This document shows positions 11,099 to 23,636 of a DNA stretch of 60,000 nt, piece by piece; the stretch's first letter is position 1, and the number at the start of each line of letters is the position of its first letter. This stretch comes from Chromera velia. Lineage: Eukaryota > Sar > Chromeraceae. A program made the position numbers and the translations under genes. The stretch covers positions 1-60,000 of the forward strand of contig JAHBMJ010004998.1 in the NCBI GenBank assembly GCA_018398765.1, written 5' to 3'. Below the pieces are notes generated by a model that made no database searches, had not been told where the DNA came from, and saw only the letters and a program-made list of their open reading frames with translations.

Positions 11099-12343
11099 CT
11101 CCGTCTCTGTCAATTAAATCAGGCCGTAGTGTGCAGCCAGCCGCCGGATCTTCGGCCCGAACGAAAAACGGTTCCATCAAGTAAGTATGTCACAGCAGTT
11201 GATCAGCACATCAATTAACAGATTTCTTCCCTGAGTGGTTGACTGAGTGAGTGAGAACGCAATGCCGCATCATCCATCGTCGTACCTTCGCACGCAGGGA
11301 CCAGACCATTGCTCTTCCCTCTGCCTAGATTCCTCCACGCCACACACGCATACTCAAACAACATTCACCTGTCGTCACTCACTTACTCCATTCATCAATC
11401 GAAATTTCAAATTCGGACTGCAAACAACTTTTGGAAGAAGAGAATGAAGCCACACACACCCCTCCCGTCTCTCTCAGTGCGTGTGTGTCTTGCGCGCGCC
11501 GCTTTTTCTTTCGCGGCTGCATTCGCTTTTTCAGACACTCCCGTCCCTGCCAATCCCGTCACGCGGACATGCATTCGATTGGTTCATCACCCATTCATTC
11601 ACTTGTTCACTTATTTATTTATTTATTTTCACGATCATTGACACCCAGATTTCATGCACCCAGTAGTGATACAGACACACTGCGACTTTGCTTCTTTAAC
11701 ACGGAGCGGACGGATCAACGGAGAGATGAATAATGGTGGGTGAAAAGATGATCGGAATATAATAAAACATGGATGGGGATGCGCATTGAATGGATAGATG
11801 GATCCATTGATTGAATGCTATTCGTTCCTTCGTTTCTTTCATCTTTTGCCGGTGGGAAGATCTCAAAAAAGTCTGCAGGCATGCTGGCAGTGCCCAGCCC
11901 GACGAACGAACGTTCAACGCTTGCATGCATGCATCCAGGTGCCCACCCACCCAAGTCATTCATGCAGAGTGGAGGCGACCCAGTGACCCCCCTCCTCCCC
12001 CTTCGCCCCTTTCGTTTCCCCTTTCGTACAAGTTGAAAGATTCGTACACATAAAAAAAGGAGAGAGAGAGCGAGAGACAGAAAGAGAGACAGAGAGCGAG
12101 ACAGAGAGAGGGTGTACGAAGTGAAGAACACACACATGTCCGTCTCGTCCTCTGTGTTCTGTTCATCACATCCTTCCTTCCTTCCTCATTTCTCTTCTTC
12201 GAATGGAAGGAACAGCATCCATTTTTAAATCAACTGTTCGCACACCAATCAGATGCGTGCATGCATGCAGAGATATGAGGCAACATCTTCTCTTGATGGG
12301 CATCCGCGTTCGCGTCCCATACATTCACACATACTTGCAGACT

Positions 12344-12376
12344 CACACACACACACACACACACACGCAAACACAC
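12344..12376 (+). repeat. (CA)n microsatellite
   Basis: About a dozen CA units followed by CACACGCAAA variants. Confidence 0.75.
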
Positions 12377-12849
12377 GCAAACAGGCGGACGGTTTGTTTC
12401 TCTTTCAGTTCTCTCCCAGGCATCCGTCACGGCATTAAGCAGAAAAGGTGAACAGGGAGGCGACTGCGAACGTGGAGAAAGCTTTCTCCCCCCCTCTCTC
12501 CCTCCCTGATCAGGTGTGTGTCAACAAATCCGCTTAATTCCAGGCCTGTCTTTTCCTTCTTTCCTCCCCCCAAAACCCTCTGTTCGTTCCTATTGCACAT
12601 GACCGAGGAGAGCTCCTTTCACCGACTCGGCGACAGATCCATCCATGTTTCCTCTTTGCTTACGTTTCCCTTCTTTGTTCATCTGTCGAGAAGAAAGAAA
12701 GAAAGAAAGAAAGAACGAATCTGCATTCTCCCCCCCCCTCTCCACCTGTGGTTTGTTTCTCCAATCACTGGGCGCATCTCAGCCAGGCCGAGTCCCGCCA
12801 GCTGCTTACACGCGTTTCTCTTTTCCGTTCTCAACCTGAAACTCGCTCC

Positions 12850-12877
12850 AGACAGACAGACAGACAGACAGACAGAC
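12850..12877 (+). repeat. (CAGA)n microsatellite
   Basis: Seven CAGA units in tandem. Confidence 0.75.
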
Positions 12878-14531
12878 GGTTACTTATTTTAGACAGACGT
12901 CATCTGCACCCATCCTGATCCGGACGAAAAGGCGACTGGTGAGAGACGATCCGTCGAGCCCTTCCACCCACTCAATTCCACTCACTCCAGTTGAATTCCA
13001 TAGAAGGAAATTGGAAAATAAGGCAGGCAGTCAGTCAGTCAGTTGAAAGAAAGACAGTAGAAGTGAAGAGACCAGGAGGCAAACAGAAAGAGAAAAGACG
13101 ACCGAATTGCATCGGAATTGCTGCGAGCAAGCAAGCAAATGGACTCTGGCAGGTGAGAAGAAAGAAGAGCTGGGCAGGTATGCAGGCGAGCACCGCAGGA
13201 GAATGTAAAGCGGGACGTAGCGATTTCTTGAACGACGGAAGGAAAAAAGGAGATTGACTGCTTGTTGTCTTGTCTTGTCTGTTGTGGCACCGGAGGAAGA
13301 GAGGGAAAAGCCGCAAGAGTCCCATTTCTCCCTCCCTCCTTCCCTCTCTGACTGACTGTCTTGCTCCGCACCAAGTTCCTTTCTTTGTCTGCATGCCAGT
13401 CTCAATCTGCCTCTCTTTCCCCTCCCCAGTCTCGAGTAGCCTCAATCAATCGCACTGTTTGATTCTTTCTTTCTTGTCTCTACTTTATTGTAATACCAAG
13501 TGGAACGGACCACACAAACATCCGGGCCAGCCAGCGGTGGTGATGAAGCGAATCAATTGGGTAGGTACATGAAGATGGTTGGTGAGTGGAAAGATTTAAA
13601 GATCGATACGGGCGAGTAACTGATACACATGGTTCGCATCAGCAAGCGAGCAACCACGCACGCACAAACGCATGCAATCGTGGACACACCTGGTGAAGAA
13701 TCATTATAAGATTTTCTTTCTTTTCATTTTCGAGAGAAGGAGGGAAGTTTCCTTCTACCGGAAGAGCGAGGGGGTGAAGTTGAGAAGGAAAGGAATGGCA
13801 GGCAGAGAAAAACAAAGCACAAGGGGACGACAGGCAAGGGCATGCTGAGAAACGAAGAAATACCAAGACGAGAATAAGCAAACGAAACAAACGAAAAACA
13901 ACGAGCGGTAGTGACGTCTTCATATTCAGCACTTCATCTTCGCTGCCCTTCTACATTTACACCTACATGTGGACGGGAGGGGACAGGGGTAGAGAGAGAG
14001 ATTTTTTGACAAATGAAAAGAAGACAGTGGTCAATCCTGACAGACGACGAAAGAAAACCAAACAAACAACGATGAAGGATCGTTTCGTCGTCCTGAAGGA
14101 AATTTTTTCTCCTCAACGGCTGAGAAGCCTTACAGACAGACAGAAAAGACAGCCAGCCAACCAGACAGCCAGGCAGAAAGAAAGGAAGAAAAAAAAAACT
14201 GAGGTGTGTGTAAGAAAGAGCCCTGCAGGAAGGCGAACGAAAAAAATGGAAAGAGAAAAGGAGCGAAAGGGCCCCCTTTCGTCCCTCCAGCTCCCTTAGC
14301 GAGACACAAATCAAACACACAGCCGCACACACGCTGCTATCTGTTGCAACAAGCATTACGTCGCACGTGGATTGTTGGGAAAGTAGCGCCTTAGACAATC
14401 AAATACAAAGGGCGGAAGGTAGACAAAAGAAGGGCATGCAGCACATCTGATTGCACCACCGTCAACACCCCCACAACCACAAAAGAAGCAGCGAAGACCG
14501 ACATCAGCGCCTTCATTCCCCCCCCCCCCCC

Positions 14532-14535
14532 NNNN
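14532..14535. other. Assembly gap (N)
   Basis: Four N bases directly after a run of more than ten C. The gap probably reflects failed sequencing through the homopolymer. Single N bases at 25773 (in a C run) and 29958 (at the LTR-element inversion) are similar weak points. Confidence 0.95.
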
Positions 14536-16145
14536 AATCCAATCTGTCGATCAGCCAGCCACTCACTGTTCCTGCCTTCCTTCCTTCCTTCCATCCTCCA
14601 CTCCCTTCTCGACTCTCTGCAGGCCCAACCAGAACAAATAGGAAGGCGCTGCCTGAAGTGGAAGAAAAAGGAGAAGACAGCTAGAGAAAACGAGAGGACA
14701 CACGAACGAAAAAGAAACAAACAGTGGAGCGAGGGAGGATTTGGATAGGGAAGAAAGAGAGCAATGAAGATTCTTCCAAAGAGGAAAGGAAAGGGAAAAA
14801 AAGAAAAACCACAAAGGGAAAAGCCCTTCATTGAAGCAAACGGCGCAATGTGAAACAAATGGATAGAGAGGTGGGCAGAAAGAAATGCACATCTCTACGC
14901 ACCGACAGGCAAACATACATTTCCATTCCAATGCAGCCGACAAAAAGGCGCATCAGATGGAAAAACGGTGGGCGGTTCAGCCGGGCCCTCCCTCGGCATG
15001 TGCAGCCAATCAATTTTCCTTCCACCCTCACAAAAAACAAACGGGTGACAAGGAGCGCAGGTGACCAACGATCAGCCACCCGAAGGGTCCCCACTCACGA
15101 ACTCACTCGAACAGAAAGAAAACGACACGTCTAAAGGAAAAAACGACAAAAACAAAAAAACAGGGCCCCTGAGATGATGAAGACACGGCGCAGAAACAAA
15201 ACACTCTATGGGTCGCTGCAAGCCCTCCAACCCTGTCTCATTTGAAGAAAAGAAGAAAGAAAAAAAAAAGCGCCAGCGTTCACACGGTGCGGGTAAAAAA
15301 ACAACGGAGGGAGAAACGGAGCGAAGACCGAGACAGGAACAGAAGGCAAGGCAGGCAATCAGACAAAAACATAAAAAAGGAAAACGAGAGAGGAACATGA
15401 GGGGAGACAGTCAGTCAAGTTGAACCGATAAACCGCCCCTCCACCCCCTCATCTGTATCTCGCCTCCTGTACCGGGTCTGCCAGATAAGACGCCTGCCTG
15501 TTTTTATTCGCTCCTCTTACCTTATCTCTTTGATCTCTGTCCGGCCCTCAGTCTCTCGGACTCGCAAATCTGTTTCATAGCGTGAACAAACAGACAGCCA
15601 GCCTTTTATCCCTCCCACCCATGATCTAAGACTCATGTTGTCTCCCCCCCAACTCTTTCCACCTTCACGTCCTCCAAAGAGGAGCAAACAGGTGGAAAGA
15701 AGCGACGACGGAAAGGAACAAACAAAGAGCGTGAAAGCAACCAAAGGAAAACAGCATACGCATCTCGCTCGAGTCGGAGACATCCTTCTCACCCAAACAA
15801 TAACAAACAAACAAACAAAGCAAGGAAGGAAGGAAAGCAGTGAAGTCTCGAGAGAAAGAATAATCGAGTCGAGGAGTTACGCCTCGACTCGACTCGACCC
15901 CCAACTACTCCTTCCTCAATTCTCCTCTTCTCCTCTTTGTGCTGCGCGTGACCGGCCAGCCTGTTCCCTGATGCACCGACCCCGCAGGCAGGCACGACAG
16001 CACGCACGCTCCCGAACAGCCAGCCAGTCACACACGCATATAGGCCTACACAAAGAGTTACGGAAAGTCCGTAACAAAGCAACGGAGGGGAGGGGAAAGA
16101 GGCCGATTCGAGTCCATCAGACAGGACTGGAATGAATCGAGCCGC

Positions 16146-16174
16146 GTTCTTCGATCGATCGATCGATCGATCGA
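16146..16174 (+). repeat. (ATCG)n microsatellite
   Basis: About six ATCG units; the sequence is self-complementary. Confidence 0.75.
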
Positions 16175-17811
16175 AGCCGGGTGGTTGTTCTTTACAAGCT
16201 GTACAAAGAAACAGGAAAAGAAATTCACAAACAGCTTTCTTTCCTTCCTTTCTTTCTTTCTTTCTTTCTTTCTTTCAAGTGCCTTACTTGTCTTTCTGCT
16301 GCGACAAATGAAGGACGGAAAATTGTTGTCGGCAGCTCTTTTTTTCTAATCCTCCCGTTCGTTCGTTCGTCTCCTTCACATCAAAAGAATGAAAGACGAA
16401 AGAAAAAGGACTGACGCACGCCAAGACAACGAATGCGTTTGAAGCCGATAGAATCAATCAATGCCCCCCCATGATTATCCTCTCTGCTCTTTTATTTTCT
16501 TAATGCTCCACTCTCACCCGACCACCTTCATCGCTTTCTACTCTTCTCCCTCCCTTCGATCGCCTCCTCGACTGACTCCCCTGCTCTCTCTTCCGTTTTC
16601 TTCCTTCCTTCCCTCCCTCCATCGACCAACGCGTACCGGATGCATCCATGGATGGATGTCTGCAGCCAGCCAAGGATCCACTTGCATGCACATCCTTCCT
16701 TCCTTTCTTTCCTCTTTCCTTGCTTCCCCCCTTTCCTTTTTTGCAGAGCAGATGGGGGTCCGTGCCGTGAGGGGGCTCCTTTTCCGTTCGGGAATTCATT
16801 TTTTCTCCCGGGTGTTCAGTCCACTATTGTTCTTTCCGGATCGAGACCGGGAAGAAAGAGGCGCCAGAAAAGATAGAGAGATAGGAAAACGGTGTAACAG
16901 CTTGCAGACAAAGCCGATTGGTGCATGGGGGGCCAGCCGGCTTTGAAGAAAAATCGTGCATGCATGCACTCGTGCCTGCCTGCATGCATGCATGCGTGCA
17001 GTAGACGCAAGTAGCCACCCGTTGTCCTTGGTCTGCCTGTCGGTCTTTCTGGCTGTAGCTGCGAGGGAGCAAACTGACTTGTACTGCAGTTCCTTTTGCC
17101 TCCGTATGATGTTTGATGATGCATCACATGAATACCTGCATGTCCTCGTTCATCCCTTTTTTCGCCATCTTCATTCCTTTGCAGAACTTCTTCCTCGTTC
17201 ATCTCTTTTTTCGTCATCTTCATTCCTTTGCAGAACTTCTTCAAGTTCCTTTCCACACCCCCTCAGCAGAACATCTGCAGTGTGTGTGCGATACGTTCGT
17301 TGCCTCATCGTCATCTTTTTTTCTCCGTCGTTATTGCTGGTCTCCAAGAAATAGAGCCAAGTGAATGTTGAGCAGAACAAAAGATAGAAATCAAACGAGT
17401 CTGGTTCTTTCTTCGGCTCACCGGACGAATGAATGGTAACGCGCCCCATACCGTGCATAATTGAAGGTGAAAAAACTGACGCTCGCGAATGACACCAGGA
17501 GGGAGAAAGGAAGAGGAAAGAAAAATACCGAAACAAACAAAGGGGAGAAAAAAAGGAAAAAATCAATGCGTTATCACATAATGATATGGACGGACGGACA
17601 TGAAAAAAAGGCCCTCTCTTGCCACCACTTCTTGAACGAAACAAGAAGGCTGCAAGAAGAAACGGAAGAAAAAACTGTCGTCTCAAATCGCATCCAATCC
17701 AATCGATCTCTGCCAAGATCCGATTTTTCTGGGTCGAAAAAAAAACAAAAAACAGAAAGCACATTGTGGATGCATCGTACTGCCGTCATTCAGTCTGGAC
17801 TCTTTGTATGC

Positions 17812-17813
<2 letters not shown>

Positions 17814-17847
<34 letters not shown>
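17814..17847 (+). repeat. (CT)n microsatellite
   Basis: About sixteen CT units. Confidence 0.8.
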
Positions 17848-17848
<1 letters not shown>

Positions 17849-18211
17849 CCACTGTGAGTGTGTGCGCATGCCAAAGTCATTGAGGTCTCTTTCACTTGTT
17901 TCCAGTTCTGCCCCCTTTTGTCTCTGTGCTTTGGTGCTTTCTCTTCCTGACAGGGGCGTTCGGCGTGTCTGTACGACAGAGAGCACGATGGTCGTGCAAC
18001 CATTCAACCAGAGAGAAAGAGGAACGAATGAGAGCGGAAAAAGGGCACGCCTGTTACCTGTCTGCCGATCCCTGTAAAACAAACGTCACTTGTGCTGTAA
18101 ATGAAAGAGGAGAGGGAAAAGGGTAGATAGATCACGGAGGGAAGTAATTCGGGATGAGAGAGAGGACACATGCAGACACGCATCTTCATAGGTACACACT
18201 CACACGCACAA

Positions 18212-18295
18212 ATCCACACACACACACACACACACACACACAAATCCACACACACTCACACGCACAAATCCACACACACACACACACACACACAA
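18212..18295 (+). repeat. Compound (CA)n microsatellite
   Basis: Two (CA)n runs separated by CA-rich words with the repeated phrase CGCACAAATCCACACA. Confidence 0.8.
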
Positions 18296-19358
18296 ATATC
18301 GATTGATAATTCTGCATTAATTTCTTCTGCCTGCCGGTGCGCTGGCTTCTATCAAGCTCTGCCTCTCTACCTGCCTATATATGATTGACTGCCAGCAGTA
18401 CGCACCAAATCGTCGCTGTGTCTCTCAGACTCTCTCTGGCCTTTCTGTCTACCTGCAGGTTCTTCACAAGGTGCATACCTACAAACTGCCGCTGCTGCCA
18501 GCATCTCATCTGTTTCTCTCTCTCTCTCTCTCTGTGCCTCCCTTGCATGTATACATCAACATTGCATTGCTTCGCTGGTTGACGGGAGAAACGAAGAGGA
18601 GGTAAGGTAGAGAGGGGAGACATGCATGCACGTGCTTGCTCTATGCCTTCTGCTCAAACGAGCCAGCTGCATGGCGGAAGGGAAGAGCCGAGCAACGAAA
18701 GCGAATAGAAAGAAGGATGAAGGTATAAGCATAGCATGCAACAGGTAGGGAGAGAAAGAAGAAAGTGACAAAGAAAGAGCCCCCTTTTTTCGTCTCGTCA
18801 TTTTTCCTTCACCCATACATTCAAGAAGCTTCCTGACGGACATGGAGGAGAAGGAGAAAGAGAAAAAGAAAGAAACGGAGAGGGGGTGGGAGAAGACAGC
18901 GGTGGGAAGCCCTCAAGGAACGAAGGGTGGAGTGATCCATCCCGTTTCCACAAATGCCCCCAATCAATCATAGTTCATTCATTCATTCATTCATTCAAAT
19001 CATTCCATCCGTCAACGCTGCACACACCGAAACACAGAAAAGAACGAGGAAGGTACAGATCCATATAATCTCTCTCTCCACCCCCCTTCCCCCCCTTCTC
19101 TCGTTCCTTCCTTCGTTCCTTTTCCGATTGACCCCTTTTTTTCTGATTCCTTATTCCTCTTTTCAGTTCCTACCAACCTGCTTACTTGCTTGCTTGCAAC
19201 ACTCTCTTCCATTTTCTTCTGCATGTTGCTTCCTGCCTGCCGTTCTTCTCTGTTCATGCGACTGCTGCCTCCTTCTCTATCAAGAGCCAGGGCCCCTACC
19301 TCTCACTCCTTTCTGCATGCCATTTATACATCCCTTGATGCATCCATCCATCCATCCG

Positions 19359-22300
19359 TCAAGAATTGCATACGTCGATGCGAGGGGGCAAGAATGAGGG
19401 AAGAAGAACATCCTCCCCCCCCCCCTCTCCGGAGCACTGGACAGAAGGGGTGTAGTAGAGATTTGGTGCAGCAGAAGGGTGGAACACGCACCCCTTGAAG
19501 GACCCCCTCTCCTTTTCTCTGTCCTTTTCCCTTTCTCCCCGTCCACCCCTCTCAGCAAGGGCGACGGTTTTCGATCCGGTGCCTGAAGGAACGAGGTCGC
19601 CGGAGGCAGACTTAGAGGCAGGCACAGCGACAAACGAAGAAGCCAAGGAGGATCCGCCCTCACCACGAGAGAGGGAAAAGTCCCCACGACTCCTGCACCG
19701 TCTATGGAAGAGGACCGCATTCGTACCTCCAGGGACGAGCCCGATGCTACGAGAGGAGCTAGATCTTCCACCCGTGTGAGAGAGGGCACTGCTACACAGC
19801 CCTCCCCTCTCTCTCTCCCCTCCTCCACGGACTGCTTCCCGATCAGGCACAGGGCCGGGAGGCAGAGATGAGGATGAGGACGCGCAAGGTAGCGCAGGGG
19901 CGGGGTCTGAGGGCGGTGGGGGGGGGCGTTCGTTGAGAGCGTCTACTAACGCCCCCCCTCCGAGACTCGAACTTTTGCGGGCGTAGGGCAGAATCTGACG
20001 CATTTTGCTTTCAAAGTCCGCCCGGTCAATACTCAAACGGTGACGAAGGTCCGCCTGCAAGCACGCACACACAACGGAATTGAAGTGAAGAACACTTTCT
20101 TTTTGATACGACGATTCTCAGGGCAACACCGGCACACCGATCCTTTCCTTTCGCTTCTCCATCCCTACAACAGCCCGCACCTTCAAACATTTGTGCCTTT
20201 TTCTGAATCGCAAATCCGCTCTTTCCTCTATCTTTTTTGCAACGCCTTCCCTTCCCGTGACTGAGTGAGCCTCTCTGACCTCGACAGGTTCCCATGAATC
20301 GAGCAATGTGTTTCTTGACAAAATTCGCTGCGGACGGAGAAGACAAAAGAATCGAACACAGGCATGCAGAGAGAGAAACAAACAAACGAACTCCATCCAC
20401 TAACTGACTGACCCAAACGTGAGACACCTGTTTGCTGAAGGCTCCCTTGATGGTCTTCATCTCCTCTTGGAGGACGTGGGGGGGCAGTGGCTGATCTCCC
20501 GGCACGCACTCACGGAGAGACACTGTCACAGACACTGCCGCCTGCTTCGACTGACTACTCTCTTCTTCCATCCCCCCATGATGCAGTCTCCAACTTTCCA
20601 TCCCTCCAGAGTCCCCAAAGTCAACCGACGGGGGTGTCTCTCCTGAATGGGCGGCCTCTACCTCAACATACCCCTCTTGCACAGAAGCAAGACCACCGGG
20701 AGCCACAGCGGAGGCGAGTCTTCCCCCTCTTACAACTGCTGTCGCGGTACCGCGAGACGGGGGGAGGGAAAAAACATTCCCCAGGGGGGGGCAGGAAGAC
20801 GAACGAGAAAGAGAATGGTGACCAGGAACACAATCCTGCCTCCCTCCCTCCCCCATGCACACCACAACCGCTGCTTCTCCAGGAGGAGGAGGAACAGGAC
20901 GTCCTCGACTTCCAGTAGGAAGAGGAACAAACAAAGGCCCACCATCGAAGCCGCTCTCCCTTTCCTTCTCCCCCCCGTCCCTCACCCCTCCAGGTGCTGC
21001 TGCGGACGTCTCGTGCACACACCTGCGCTCAAACTCGACATGGTGGTGCTCGACAACCGTCTGCGTCTGCTCCTCTGCAGACACGCGACGTCCAGAGACG
21101 TCGCGCGACATCGTCACTGTCCGCGTGTGACTTTCCTGTGTCGTTGTCGTCGTTTTCTGAGACAACGCTAGGGTGGAGGTGCTGTGTAGAAGCAGCTGTC
21201 TTGCTTCAAAAAGGGGAGCCCCTCTCGCTGCCCCCCCCCTGCCGCTGCCCCCCCTTGGAACGAGGGGAGCGATCGTTCGAGCGGTTGCTTCTGTTTCTGT
21301 CATCATTTCATGACGGGTGCGTACCACATCCCCCTGACCCACCACCCCCGGCGTCCCCCCGCTCCCAGTCACCGTGTGACCATCCCGACCACCCGCTCTT
21401 CCCCTCTCCTCCTCGGGAATAAAAGTGCGAGTCACGGAGGTGGACGTGCGACGCTCTGTACGCACATGGGCTTGGGCTTGCATTTCAGGGGCGGGGTCGG
21501 CAGACGTGGTTGCTGTGGCTGTTGCGCGTATCTGCTCCACCCTTTCCCGAAGAGATGCAAAGGGTGTGGGGGCAAGACGGAGAATTGCTACCCAGTCAGA
21601 CAGAGAGACACGCTCATCTGCTAACCAGGAAGCGGCAAGAAAGCAATTCGTAAAAACGGTCCAGATTAGTTCACCATCACTCATTTCATCCCAAGGAATT
21701 GCTGGGAGGATGTCTTCTGCTGCTTTCTCTTTCTCTGCAGGGTCGGATTCGGAAGTCTGTTTTGCCCCGCCACCTGCCGACGGAGAACCGGAGGCAGATT
21801 TAGGATCTCGGGGAGATGAACGGAACTGTCCTCCATCCCCCCCCAGACTTTCGCTGTGGGAGACGAAAAAGGCGCTTCGACTGCGACGCGTTGCCGGCTG
21901 TTGGTCTGTCTGTGCCCCCGTTTCTCTTTCCCTTTCCCTCCCAGCCGCCCCCTTCCCCTTGCTGAGGGGGGAAGAGGAGGCGGTGCGCTCTGCTGAAGAG
22001 GAGGGAATCATCAATCGTTCAAGTCTCAACGCGCGTGCAGTGAGACTTGTTGCGTAACGCAGGGGGTGCATGAGTAGTTTGGTGGATGCGGAGTAGAGTG
22101 AAGAGGAAGAAAAGCTGGACAGGAGCGGGCTGGAAATGGAGGAAGAGACCTCAGACGATGAGGGCGCTTTGGGCGCGGCGGAAGACGAGGAGAAAGCACT
22201 TTTGTACAAATAGTCCACAGCGAAGGAGTAGAGCCGGGTCCAGGCGCTACTTCCATCGCCATCCCATCCCAGCCTCCCCCTCTGTCTCCTGCTCCCATTC

Positions 22301-23204
22301 CGACGGGAACAAGATCCCGAACGACCGCCATCCACCCCCTTCAGAGTCATTCGTCTGTCGTGAAGGCAGAGCGAACAAATCAGAATGGAGGCGATGGAGT
22401 AGTGGTCAATGCCCTGGTTGTGCAGCATCGTCATCAGGTACAGGATGCATTCGCACAGCCCGAATCTATCACAGATGCCGAGCTGCACGCAGGAAGGGAC
22501 ATAATGGAGAGATTGACGATGCGAAAAGTCTTCCAAACATACTAACACAGGCAGGCGCTATGGAGACCCACTGACTCAACTGACCGCTTTGCAGTAGAGG
22601 AAGCACGTGAGTCCGGCATGTGCGGCGTAAACGGTCTGATCCTTCACGTGCTTTCCAACTCGAGGGTGTGTGTTGGACTTGGTGGAGAAGAACGGCGTTG
22701 CGACAGAACCATCTTTGGACCAAGCAGAAGGTGTGTCAGAGCTGGAGATACGACTACACCACCCTTCTTGGTCAGCCGCAGTCAAGGCAGAAGCATCCCC
22801 GGGGCGGGCCTGGGCGCAGAGATGTCGCCGCAGGTTGTGAGTCGGAGAGCTTCGCCTCATTCATACAAAGAAGAAACGGATGTTTGTTCTACACACACAC
22901 GGAAAAGCCCGCTTTATTGATCTGAATTGGGTCTGGAGAACTGACTTCGCAAATTTCTTCAATGGTTCAATTTTTTTTCGCGAGTGTCCGAACAGGCTAC
23001 TTCCGCCCCTTCGCCTTCTTTTACATACCTGAATGGTCCCGTCGACAGACCCTTCACGTGCACTTGTGTAACAGGAGTTTGACACTTTGTCAGAGACCAG
23101 AGACCAAGAAGTCGAGTTTCATAAAGCTCGAGCCCGATCGATCCGCCGCCGCGCGCGCGCTGGATGGCAGCGGCCGCGGGCCCGCGCCGCCCATGCAACT
23201 GCAT
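19359..23204 (-). CDS. Large low-complexity protein, weak cyclin-like resemblance
   Basis: Exons (minus) 23204-23029, 22855-22585, 22482-20428 and 20054-19359 join in phase to 1065 residues. The ATG at 23204 follows a TATA-like word, and the end of exon 4 is uncertain. Residues about 15-200 look globular (GLELYETRLLGLWSLTK, YAAHAGLTCFLYCKA joined to LGICDRFGLCECILYL, then HDRRMTLKG and WTRLYSFAVDYLYKSAF). After a serine-rich insert a helical block follows (IWTVFTNCFLAASWLADERV, SLSDWVAILR). The alternation of helices and the AASWLADE..SLSDW block recall a cyclin fold interrupted by disorder, but I cannot confirm this. The remainder is Ser, Pro, Gly and Glu rich with a short helical piece (MKTIKGAFSKQ joined to ADLRHRLSIDRADF). 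Function unknown. Confidence 0.62.
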
Positions 23205-23636
23205 TTTCCGAAAGTGCCCCTCAAGCAATAAATTCGCGTGCACGGTGACGTCGATATCGATCACTTATAATTAATTGAATTCAAGTGCCCGTGCGAGAGC
23301 TCCGTAAAAGAGAAAATTGACTCATGCCGTCTCGTCTCTTACGAAGATGAATAGGAGGGAGACAGACCGCGTGCACTGCTGCTGAATCGGGAAACAATTT
23401 AAGAAAGCCAGCTCTGACATGCACACAGCTACATCATCGTTCAGCAAGAAACCCTCTCCCCAAACAGGCGGCGCAACCGAGCTGAGACTCCACCTCCTTC
23501 TCTCGCTCGCAGGCGTGGCTCGGTAGTTTTTGTGTGGAAGACTCAGAGCCGTCTCGTTCTCAGCCAACCAGACTGATCCGGTAGCTTTTGTGCGACGACA
23601 TAGTTGAGGACTAGAAGTGGAGGTGTGACAGTCATA
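23205..23636. promoter_or_regulatory. Divergent promoter region with adjoining GC-rich palindromic island
   Basis: 432 bases separate the start codons of the minus gene (23204) and the small heat shock gene (23637). On the minus strand TTATAAGTGATCGATATCG lies about 60 bases before the minus start. A GC-rich, partly palindromic stretch with GCGGCCGC and GCGCGCGCGC lies just inside the first minus exon (about 23141-23192). I looked for a clear heat shock element (alternating GAA and TTC) and did not find a convincing one. Confidence 0.4.

Larger units (their letters stand above)
9849..19358. other. Long gene-poor block of simple sequence
   Basis: I find no reading frame with a family signature. 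To about 10100 it is AT-rich; from 10600 on it is long runs of polypyrimidine or polypurine with many microsatellites and GCATGC words. The plus strand is pyrimidine-rich near 11.0-13.5 and 15.4-17.4 kb and purine-rich near 13.7-15.4 kb. Open frames here are repetitive and overlap on both strands, as low-complexity DNA produces by chance. Two minus-strand frames at 10167-10560 have possible splice signals but no recognisable domain. Confidence 0.55.

Noticed and set aside
11000-19300. Many 60-190 residue frames on both strands
   Set aside because: They are repetitive (poly-Ser/Leu, Lys/Glu/Arg, Thr/His) and overlap on both strands, as expected in purine or pyrimidine tracts.
20026-20427. Continuation of the minus-strand 840-residue frame beyond 20428
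   Set aside because: The segment after the GTGTCT donor lacks domain sense. The in-phase exon 20054-19359 continues the helix better, so this part is read as intron.
20487-22057. Plus-strand frames such as 21425-22057
   Set aside because: Antisense shadows of the minus-strand gene with no domain of their own.
22469-22584. Minus-strand frame directly joining exon 2 and exon 3 of the 19359-23204 gene at TGTTAG (near 22541)
   Set aside because: That acceptor does not fit the phase. The acceptor ending at 22483 does and has a better pyrimidine tract.
23238-23636. Heat shock element upstream of the HSP20 gene
   Set aside because: TTC and GAA words are present but not with the regular five-base spacing.
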